64,000 bases of DNA from Pieris napi (Eukaryota > Arthropoda > Insecta > Lepidoptera > Pieridae): the NCBI RefSeq assembly GCF_905475465.1, contig NC_062246.1:6970001-7034000 (forward strand), given 5' to 3'. The position numbers and the translations under genes were made by a program. Positions 44,290 to 55,600 of the stretch are shown piece by piece (position 1 is the first letter of the stretch; the number at the start of each line of letters is the position of its first letter). The notes below the pieces were generated by a model that was given only the letters and a program-made list of their open reading frames with translations, did not search any database and was not told the DNA's origin.

Positions 44290-44299
44290 GCGCATGCGC
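44290..44299. promoter_or_regulatory. NRF1/Ewg-like palindrome in putative dorsal promoter
   Basis: GCGCATGCGC, the core NRF1-type motif often found in TATA-less insect promoters, lies about 575 bp ahead of the dorsal ATG next to a CpG-richer patch. Confidence 0.45.
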
Positions 44300-44591
44300 A
44301 AAAAGCAATTTCATTAATAAACTTTTCACGAATTATGCGAATTATGGCTATTATTTAAGTCAAAAATGAGATGTCACCATGTGTGGAAGATATAGTAGGA
44401 ACTTTCGTATTGTCATGTATTACAAATGTTTCTCCTTTTTTATTTTAAATGAAATTTATATTGTACTTAGTATAATTTTACAGTTTACCGCGTTTTGGTT
44501 TGTCAGAGAAGTGACAACTGACATCTAAAAAATGTAAATAACAGATAATAAAGGATGTGTCTTGTAAGAATGTCTCATTATTAGAATAACA

Positions 44592-45432
44592 ATGTGCGTT
44601 TTCCAATTACAGAGCATTTTGCGACTCAGTGCCGCACAATGCCGCATAATGCTGAAGCTTAATTGGAACGTGAATTAGTTTTCAAATGCATCAGCAAAGT
44701 GCGCTAAGTCAGTGTTGACAAAAAAATGGTCTGAATAGAGTTAGCAACCTCATTAATGTATAAATAATTTGGTAAACAATAATAATTGGTTGAAAACTTT
44801 TTACGCTTAATTTAATAATCAAATTATTTCATTAACATTTTTTTACTGAAATAAGAGAAAACCTTTAAAGAATATAAGGTTTTAACAAGCTAAATTAACA
44901 GTAAAATATTTAGTTTCCTGTAAGAAGTTTACATCATTTACGTTTTGAGTAATATTTTTTAATGATTTCTAAAAAAATTATATACTTTTTCAAAACCATT
45001 GCAATTTTTTCTAAAGTATAATCCTGTAAAGTAAATTTGTTTACAGATCCGAATTTTAAAATAAAATTGTATTCATATTTTAAATGTGGAATATAAAAAA
45101 AGTAACTATTTATACCTTCATCCTATATAATATTTATTTTTGTAGCAGTTTGAAATAACTTTAATTATTTTCAAAATCTACGACGAAACGAAAGCCTTAC
45201 AAATTTTTCAACAATAAATAATATTTACTAACGAAAATTTCGATAAATGCCAACTTAAAGAAAAATACTGGTCAATTTTCTGTCACTGTGTTGGTATTGT
45301 TTGCGAGAAGCTCGCGAGAGCATTCGTTTTGAGAGTGCTCAATTGTGCGAAGCGTTGCTGTAGTTGGAACACTCAACGTTGAGCATTATGCCGCAAAATG
45401 CGCTCTAGTGCTGTAATTGGAAAACGCACATC
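44592..45432. mobile_element. TIR element, class uncertain, 841 bp
   Basis: Ends ATGTGCGTTTTCCAATTACA / TGTAATTGGAAAACGCACAT are inverted repeats. Subterminal GCATTTTGCG- and GCATTATGCGG-like motifs appear at both ends. No clear target duplication and no coding remnant. Confidence 0.75.
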
Positions 45433-46055
45433 AAGTTTTAAAGGAGTTAGAAGTTTTTAATGAGTAAAGTTTCAAAATAGAAAGGAAATATATGAAAGCA
45501 GTATCTATCACAATATTATGTCATATTAATTCATATTAGGTTCTCTGTAACAAAAACTTTTGATAATAAACACTAAAATTCTTATAGGCTATATTATATA
45601 GTTATCTATCTATTAGTTTTGCCAATGTCGACATCCTAGTCTAAACGGTAGTATGGCCGGGTTACAATTTTCAAACTTTATTTAATAATTATTGGCCTCA
45701 TGACAATAGAAAAATTTGAATAACAGAAAAGAGTATTAAAATATTACATCCTTCCAAATCAACCAATATTGAGAAATAAATATTATGCACTGCTATTGCT
45801 GCTTGCTGCAGTATAGTGTCGTATCATACTCGTACCCAAACTTGTACAAACAACCTTATTAATAAAATGAAATTATCTAAATTTCAAAACCAAAATTATG
45901 TAGTTAAATAGCATATATACCGACCATGGTTTAATATAAGTGAATTGAATAATTAGTCATATTGTCATAGAAAACCTTACCAAGTTGGTTGGTAAGTTGT
46001 TGGTTGGACAAACAACTTTTATTAAATTGGAAATTCCATTCAATCTCTATATACA

Positions 46056-46368
46056 TCTAAAATATAAAATTCTCGTGTCACAATGTTCGTTCCCATACTC
46101 CTCCGATACGGCTCGACCGATTCAGTAAGTCTGAGAATCGGCTACTATCTTTCAAACCCTTAAGTGATAAGGGGTGTCCACCCCAAACTATTTTTTTAAT
46201 TTTTTTTTTTATGATACAACATACAGAAATATATGCAACCCTTAATTTTCACTCCTCTAAGATCAATCCCTCTTATTTATTATAGTAGACGGTTGTTTTT
46301 ATTGAACTAAAAAAAATGTTTCCTAGAAATAATATACATGGCAAAACGACGTTTGCCGGGTCAGCTAG
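46056..46368 (+). mobile_element. Non-autonomous Helitron, 313 bp
   Basis: Starts TCTAAAATATAAAATTCTCG after an A and ends ACGTTTGCCGGGTCAGCTAG before a T. The 5' part matches the fragment at 32206-32345. Confidence 0.75.
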
Positions 46369-48389
46369 TATTTCTTGAACTACTTTATATAAATTTGTTA
46401 AACTTCGGATAATAAAATACTACTTGAATAAAACAAACGTGAGTCATAGCGGCATACCTGAAAGCCTTCTGATCCGGGTGCGTGGGTGTAATTTAAGAGT
46501 ACTTCAGGAAATGTGACTCATCGTTTGCCATACGCATTTAGTTCTTAGGGGATGGTAGAATGCGTCATGATTACGAGTCCTAATTTTCTAGAGCTTTTTT
46601 GGGGTTTATTTAATTCCTTAATGAACACATTTTCAATGAGCACATGGCTTGCATGAAAGTCGTGGTTTTTATTTCCACTGATTAAATAATAATTGTTTTG
46701 CGAGTGATAGGAAAACAGGTAGGAAAACAGGATCCATTAAAAGATACCTGAAACAGACGCAGTAATGTGTTACATAATAAATAGCATTGGTTTTTTTCAG
46801 GCTTACGAACGCCGTTTGTATGATAGTTATTAATTATATCTTATTTTATAATTATAAATTAAATACACAGTTTAATATATTCATATATCATTTTTATACC
46901 AGAGAGTACCTTTTGATCACTACAGTATTCAGCGACATGACCCGTGACTCATAATTTTAATAATATACTTCTTTCGAAACGTCGCCTATAACGTCGCGTC
47001 GCATTGTATGTCTATGTTCGTTGTCGACGGCGAGGCGTCGGCGCCTCACCTGTGACAGATAGCGTGTGGCGCCAAAACTACCATGCCGCCATGTTTTTAA
47101 ACAGTTGAATATACGATTTAAACTTGAATGGTAGTTAAATTACTCAAAATTATAGTTGTTAGATGATTTAATACGTAACTACATATTATTTAGTAATTGA
47201 ATCAAAAAATTCACCATAAACCCTAAGCCCAGAATACCTCCTAGTCAGCAGTTCTGGATGGTGGTGGACCATGTTCCCTCCAACGAAGCGATATTATATA
47301 AACAGGTTTTTATTCCAACATCATATATTTAGATAAAGAAACTTCATTTGGATTATAAAAATAAAATTTGTATTTAACTTAAACGTCAAAACCTGCCGTG
47401 TGGTGACAAAAAGGGGCATATATCAATTTATATTGTCTACCCTGTCTTCGAGAACCAACCCTTCTGAATTGCGTAATATTGCAATAAAGGGTTAAGTATG
47501 ACTCATGACCTACCTCAATGTTTTGTAAGCATTAGATAATATTACTATTATAAATATAAATAATACGTATTATTTCGTTGGACGTAAGAAATTAGGTTTT
47601 TTATCTATTTGTATCCCGCATATTATGATGAATCACAGAAATAACATTGTAGTAGACTATATTATACATAGTAGAACTATTTGTTACCTTACATACAGAA
47701 AAGTTTTCTGAAGCAATTACTAGATATGCCAGTTTTTTGCAGAGTAAAACTAACAATTTCCGAACATGTATTTTCCCTTTGAATGAAGAACTATAGAGAA
47801 CCCTAAGTGCCTAGCTATTTATAAAGTACAATATACCGTACCCTATAGTGCCTAGGAACCTGAGCCACTATGGCTGGCGCCCAACGTCGGCGCCAGCCAA
47901 AACGGCGCGTCACCGCACCCTCGGCTTTGATACCATCAACCCCTGAAGGGTCGCCAACTATTATCGGTGCTATTAAATTATTTTTTAATGGGCTAAGACT
48001 CCTGTTATTTATTGCATAAATGTGACACGAATTTCGTTAAATAAAATAAATATAGTTATTAAAGCTTTTTAGACTAATGATGGCGTCGAAATTATAATAG
48101 AGAATTGTGTTAAATAGGCTTTTTGCCATTCTGTTAAGTATTTTCATTAAAAATTCTAATTAAACAATAATAATTTCAAGAACCCGCCAAAACGCTTGCC
48201 TGCATTGCCGCAAGCTTGCATTAAAGTCCAAGACAGTATCAGGATTAGACAATAGACTGGAGATTCTACTAATCTGTGATCGTTTTGTGACACATGACTA
48301 AATAAAATGTTTTGATAAATTAATTTATATTTAGAAGTTATTTTACTCCATGACGCCTTAAAGCCATAGTTTATATAGAAAATCTCAAC

Positions 48390-48707
48390 CAGTGGCGGAA
48401 CAATATAATGGCAGGGCTGGCAAAATGCCACGGGCCCCCGACCCAAGAGGGCCCAAAGATATTATGTTCTATGGATTGATATGAAGTCTCCAATACGCAT
48501 TGGGCTTGCGTGGGGACTACAGACCATTCCCTCTTGCCTAAAAGGGGAGGCCTAGGGCCATTAGTGGGACATATACAACGTGTAATTGAGTACTCTGAAA
48601 TCGTGAAAATATATTAAAATTAAATTAAGTTCAACGTGACGACTTATCTGATAGTGCCCCATCAAAAGAATTTGCCACGTGCCCCAGATGGTATAGTTAC
48701 GCCACTG
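48390..48707. mobile_element. hAT-like MITE
   Basis: Ends CAGTGGCGGAAC / GTTACGCCACTG are nearly perfect inverted repeats of the CAGTGGCG type. Inside is a GGGCCC-rich non-coding part. An 8-bp duplication could not be confirmed. Confidence 0.6.
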
Positions 48708-49210
48708 TTCCTCAAGACTTTATTTTAAATACTGTCCATTAGCCTTTTTAAAGACAGTTAAAGTACAGTTATTTTAATCGTCTTTGCCTATAGTCAAAAA
48801 TTTTTTACTCACAATTCTATTTTGTTTTACGTTTTACAACATAATAACATGTATCGGTAAAGAAACTTATATAAATAAACCAGTACATGCATCGTTTTAA
48901 CTAAAATACTAGTTTGTCTCTTTTTATCACAGCGTAAACATAATTGGACAGACAGAGACGAAATATTACGAAATAATACCGTTAAAATTATGAATAATAA
49001 TATATAGGAACTCCTTTACAGATAACAACGTAGAAAAATAATTTAAAATCCATATGGGTTGAAGTAAGTTTGAATATGAGACAATTCATTCTAATCAATC
49101 AAACGTAGAGGTGCCACACTTTTATACTTAATATTTATAAATAAAAGGAATTTAAAGGAAACTAATAAAACCTGGTAAGTGCATAACATGTATTGTAATT
49201 ATATTTATTC

Positions 49211-49471
49211 CAATGGTGCCACAACCTTGTTAGGTCTAGGCCTCAGATTTCTGTAGCTGTTCCGTGATCATACTGATAGGGATCAACCTTCTGTGCTTGA
49301 CATTCTCCGTCGACGTTTTTGGGTTTAAATCATGCCGGTTTCCTCACGATGTTTTCCTGCACCGTACGAGCGTGTGCTAAATGGGCACATATGCAGGAAT
49401 AGCCGGGACTCAAACCTACGACCATAGGGATGAGAGTCACACGCTGAAGCCACTAGGCCAACACTGCTCTA
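49211..49471 (-). mobile_element. tRNA-derived SINE, copy 2
   Basis: Same order of blocks as 22427-22712: TGGCCTAGTGGCTTCAGC and the B-box-like segment at one end, the GCCGTCGACGTTTT block in the middle and CACAACCTTGTTAGGTCTAG near the other end. Confidence 0.75.
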
Positions 49472-49608
49472 TAGCGATTTAAAATAAAATAGTTATTTTC
49501 TTTCTTTTCTTTCGATGACAGTCATCCGATTTAAAGTATCCCTAATATAATGTGGCTTCAAGCAATTAAAGAATACCATATTTGGAATGCAGTTATGTGC
49601 ATGTATAT

Positions 49609-52600
49609 TTGTAAATTCGCAGAAATGAGTGAGAGCTTAAAAGTGCCGCAAAGCGCTTCCCCAGTTGCAAGATGGGGAGCTGGTGATATTTCAGAGAGGG
49701 AGCTGTCGCGTGAAAGGCATAACCTATACGCTACACCCACGTGAGTAGTATAATGCTTGAATATAGCCCAAAAACTTTGATGGGTATTAAAAAAAAAACT
49801 CCTCTTTTCCTGAACAATTCAGGAGAGAAACACACTTCGAATATCGTCCAGTTCGGTCCGTACTTTAGACCATTGTTTCACCAACTGAGGCTCTACTGCC
49901 ATGCGATTCTGTAACTCACTTTTCGAACTCACACAGCGGTTTCCGCAGCAGCGGTCCATAAGGTCCCTCCTTGTAGTTTATTGTTCACAGAATGCCAAAT
50001 CGTAAAATGACTGCTTCACGACTGATTTGAGCGCGACCGCCGCTGCGAAAACCGCTGTGTGAGTTCGAAAAGTGAGTTACAGAATCGCAAGGCAGTAGAG
50101 CCTCAGTTGGTGAAACAATGGTCTAAAGTAAAATTGGGTCTTATAGTAAATATATTATTTTAGAATTTAATAATAGGGACTTATGACTTCTGTCCCCAAC
50201 TTTCCGGGTGTCCAAATAAAATAATATAAAAAAAAAATATACATCAAAATCTGTTATAACGACATCGAAGGGATTACTCATATTTGGTCGTAAAAACCGA
50301 TAGAATTCAATAGAATTCCGCCGGGACTTTTGATTTTGGTCAATATAACCGGTATGTTGTTCTAAACGACACATGTGATAATTGATAAACGATTTTGACA
50401 TGTAGGAAATAATTGTATTTAACTATAGTTTGTAAAAAAATGTTATCTCATGTTATTTCTATAAAATGTCCAAACATAATACAGTCCATATAAATACAAC
50501 ATTTCATTTTTATTACTAACTGTTAAAGTTGTATGTGTTTATATTTGCAGTACTAAAATAAAGATATATTATTATTATTACCTTATTATGTCTTTATTCG
50601 TGCACTAAAATTTTCCTGCAAATTTTGCTTGCAACTGTAACCCACGCGTCACCAATCGATAAACGATGATTGCATTACAGCAAATAACTTTGTACAATAA
50701 TATTATAACAAATTCATATTATATAATACATATTCTTACGTTTTTTCTTGATCTCGATTGTATGAACGAAATGCACGCAACGCGGGAAAAGCAAGCGAAA
50801 GCTAGTAAAAAATGAAACAGTATCACATGTTATTAATACTTTTGTTTTTTATTAATTAAATCGGAACAAAGACATCATTTAACATACGATTTAGCCTAAC
50901 TTAAGACTAATAAGTAATTTAAAACTAAACTAATTTACTAAAAAGAATATTTAACATAAGAAAGTGTCCAATAACACTGCTAACAGTCTCCATTAAGGGG
51001 AACACTCTGTTCTACTATTTTTCTCCACTTACCAGTGTTTAGCACTTAAGACTTACGTGCACACAAAATAATTCGAATGGTTTTGTCCTTTTCAATCTTC
51101 GCACTAGGCTCTTGGTGTCAAGAAGTTGAACAGCCTCAACATTAACGTTTGTTGAGTCTTTGTTCGTGGGCTCCAGCAATCTTTTTTATTTTTAGGTCGT
51201 CATTGCGAATGTACCAGGGAGCATTGATTATTCTACAGAGCACTTTGTTTTGTAATCGTTGGATTATTAGGTTGTAGGTCTTACTTGTATACAGCCCCGC
51301 AGCTGGCTATCATAAAATTATTATAAAAATAAAAAAATACTTATGTGACAGACAGTCTTAAGAATATGATTTAAAAAAAAAATCAGTGGAGCAACAACCA
51401 TTTTAGGTCGGGTCCTTAGATTTATGTATCTGTTTTATGAACATTTGTTAATCTAAAAGGCAAGTAGGTGATCACCCTCCCGTGCCTGACACACACCGTC
51501 GACTTTTTGGGTCTAAGGCAAGCCGGTTTCCTGACGATGTTTTCCTTCACCGTTCGAGCGATTGTTAAATGCGCACATAGAAAGAAAGTCCATAGGTGCA
51601 TGACAGCCGGGGTTCGAACCTACGACGACCTCAGGGATGGCTTGGTTGGCCTAGTCAACACTGCTCAATACGTATATTAAGTATCAGCTAATAAATTGTA
51701 AATAACAATATTTTTATTGAATTAAATAATTCGGTAAAATGAATAATAGAACATCGAACAAAATATTGATAATCTCAGTTATTTTGTTGCCGTATTTCTA
51801 TTATTAATACTGAACTGAAAACGCCACGAATAATTGTAGACGGCGCATTCAACGAGTACCCCGTAAGCACGTTTGCTCGGCGACTGTCAACAAGTTTACC
51901 GGAAAGAGTTCAGCACCGAGTCCTAACCTCGCACGCATCAAAAGCTGCCTCGACGAGTATGCTACGCCTAAGCGGGCTAAGATTGGGCCTAAGGCTGCCT
52001 CTATGGAGGATCTCACACCGAATAGACCCAAGAGAGACAGGTTTTCCATTGTTAATTGTTAATTAATCATATTTTGTGTAAACATGAGTTTGCGTCTATA
52101 AACTTTTTGTCAGAAATGTCAGTATTTTTTTTCGTGAAACACAATTCTGGTAGCAATTTTAAACAAATGGTGACTCACCAGTATAATAATCGAAAGAAAA
52201 CTAATCTAAGCGTACGATCAACCAGGCTCCAGAAGATGAATCACTCCTTATATAGAAATTGTATTCGTTTTTACAACAAACTCCCAACCGAAATTAGACA
52301 ATTATCACTGAATAAATTCAAAACTCTCGTTAACCGTAAATTAATTAATAAATTTGACAAATATTTAAATGATTCTAATCCTTAGGATTGATTTGCTCCA
52401 GTTCAAACAATAATTTGTATGACTCAAAACTTGGCGATTAAAACGAGTGGCGTAGTTTCTTGTCCGCTCTACGCCATGTCTAAATGAAAATTTAGAATGA
52501 ATTTAACATCTTTTCTGTTGACGTTTATAAGTGTACTTGTTTACCTATTATATGAATATAAAGTTATTTTGAGTTTAGTAGCTCGTTAGAAGGTATCTTT

Positions 52601-55600
52601 TGACTTTATATTCCTTTAAAAAACAGCTGGATGTATTCTATGAAATCCTTACCAGTGATCGACCTTGTTTGCCAAACACTTTATCGCCTTGCCGGGATTG
52701 AACCCAGGACTTTCTGGTATATAATACATTTCCATTTACTACCCAGCGACGGAGATGGTATTAATGTAGTTGTTTTTTTCAGAAAGGACAGGTTGTCCGT
52801 GGTCCGTTCACCAGGATTGCATAATGCGAGTGAGCAGCAAGCGGCGGCAAGAATTGGCCGATTCATGTTGGCTACCGCCTGGAGACGACGACGCGAAGAG
52901 GTTCGATGTCTCAAGAAGACCTTGGAATTTCAGGTTTTATAACAATTATATTATTTTTTATATATATATATATATATATTTTTTTTTTTGTAAAGACAAT
53001 TCACACCAATTGACCTAGTCCCATGCTAAGCTGGTGAAGCTTGTGTTATGGGTACTAGGCAACGGATATACATACATATTATAGATAGATAGATAGACAT
53101 ATAAATACATATTTAAAAACTCAAGACCTAAGCACAACACCAAATCCTCATCACATCGATGTTCGTCTCAGCCGGGGATCGAACCCGGGACCCATGGATT
53201 CGCAGTCAGGGGTACTAACCAACTCGTCAATTAAATTAATTATATCAATTAGTTATATGCAATTAATAACTTGCGAAATAAGTTTTAAGGCACTCTAAGC
53301 TAAACGATTACTTATATTATTCGATACTGGGGAAGCTACGGAACTTTGTGTTTAATCATATTTTCCAAACATGATTACAAGTATTGTGGGGATAATGATA
53401 TAATAACTGTTTGTCTAGAAGCGCGCGGAGTTTTACTTTTTCGTAGTTGTCATCCCCGAGTGCCGGAGAATAGGATTTGGATGATAATTTCTTTTAAAAT
53501 AACATTTTTAATTAATTTTCCTAGAGTTTAGTCGAGTCATAAATTACAGTCGTAATTATTAACTTTAATTAATTTGACTTTTTTGGACGGATATTTAAAT
53601 AAATAATATTTCCATTTTGTTTACATCGCTTATTGCCATGTGTTCAAAACAAAATTTGTCGATGACATCTCTGCAGATTTGTTGAAATTATCGAGTCGGT
53701 TTTTGAAGAGGTCGTTGTTTTGTTACCCAGGTAGGGGGTAGGTAGTGGAAATGTAGCCTATTCCTCATATTAGAGGTAACATTATTGTCGGTTGAATTAT
53801 TATCAGAGCCATATATATGTTAACGTAAAATTGTAAAAACCGTTAGATTGTAATCTATCGGTTATCGGTTATCGGTATTCGGTAGATTGTACTACACTAA
53901 CTTAGTTATCATTCAAACTTCTTTGGTCAATTACAGATTAATTTTACTTCCCAACAATTTCATATAACTACCGAATAATAATACGTTAATTTGTAAGCAG
54001 TTCGTTGAGGTTCACAATCTTTCGACAGTTTACAATCTCGCGAGATAGATTACAATCTAACGGTTTTTACAATTTTACGGTGACATATATAATAAATTGT
54101 TACGTATTATATGTCTTAAATAAAGGTGTGCTGTTCTGAACGCCTGCGTACTCAAGTCTGGGCCTTGAAGAGTTTGTTAGATTCGGACAATGTAAAGGTG
54201 CGACTTGCAATGCGTGAACTCGAGCGGTTGAAGCAGCTGCTAAAGGAGAAAGAAATTGAAAAGGCTTTATTGACGAAGGTAGATTTGACAATACATGTGT
54301 ATTTTTACAGCTTAAACATACGAACCATAAACGACAAACGTGAGACAGTAAAACCTCACCTAATTAATATTTACTGATATTTGGAAACTAGTGTACTTTG
54401 AACGACCATGCTTGCGTTCATATTTCTCGGATTAAGTTAAATCGCTATAATACAAACATGTGACATGATCTAATTATAAGTATAGTCTATTGCATATCTT
54501 ACCTTTTTTAAATATAATTAATTAATTATTATTTTATATTTGTTTTATCAATATAATAACTCCGATCGAAGCATTTGTTTTAAACGATATTCATTTTCAT
54601 TACATTAATGTTACATCAATAATCGGTCCAGCCGTTCACGCGTGATACGTGAACCAAGGGAAATAGGGATTCATTTTTATATATATAAATAAAAACTAGT
54701 TGATCTAGTTCTTAGGGTAAGAAAATAAATACTCCATTAATGACTTAATTCACTATAATTCACTTCTTTCACTTCACTGACTTTACATAAACTGTATAAC
54801 TTTAAAGTTAAACGAAGGAATGCCCGTGCGCATGTCCAACAACTTGTTTTATATTCTATTCCCTTCTCCGACGTGATTCCACTTCGGATAGATGTTCTAC
54901 GTCAATTCATGAACAACTAAACGAGTCAAATGAGCATGCGCGTTTGTAGGAAGATTCTTAAGAATATGTTTATATATTTCATAAAAATGTTTAGAATGTA
55001 ATTAAATTAATATTAAAAGCTATTTATAGTATTGTTATATGAACTATTTTATGACATGTAACTAACGTTAATGTTTTTTTATTACAGGAGAAAATCGAGT
55101 TAGAACAAGATGTGTGCGCAGCGGAAGATCGAATGTCGGAAATTAGCATCGGTATATAATTGATTATAATAAAATTGTATGTATGTATTTAGTGCGTTCG
55201 CTTGGTTTTAGAAGGCAATAGCAGTAGGTGATATCAATTTAATATATTCTGTAAATATTGTGATTATTACATTTAATAAATGTTGTAGGGTTTCGACAGT
55301 TTTGGGCATTATCATGCTTGTTGGAAACCATGCAAAACGCGATGTAAAAATTAAAAATAACCGGTTGCGATCAGTAACAATTTAGGAATAGTTTAAATTC
55401 CACTTACTCTAGCCCATGCTCTATTCAAAATCAAAATCAAAATACGTTTATTCAATTTAGATGCTTCTTAGAGCATGCTTATGAATGTCAACGTTTACAA
55501 AATTCACGATAGAGCAAGACTACGCCATCCGTTCGCAAAACTACCAGGAGGCCTTGTTCTGAGAAGAATGGGCAAGAAACTCAGCGAGTTTCGCCCTCCC

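Larger units (their letters stand above)
44300..49608. other. Intergenic region between dorsal and the coiled-coil gene
   Basis: The two genes are divergent here. The region holds a TIR element (44592-45432), a Helitron (46056-46368), a CpG-rich patch (46975-47105), a CAGTGGCG-ended element (48390-48707) and a SINE (49211-49471). No protein gene seen. Confidence 0.65.

Noticed and set aside
53073..53100. CRISPR-like short repeats
   Set aside because: Simple TAGA and TA microsatellites with no spacers; the window is eukaryotic.
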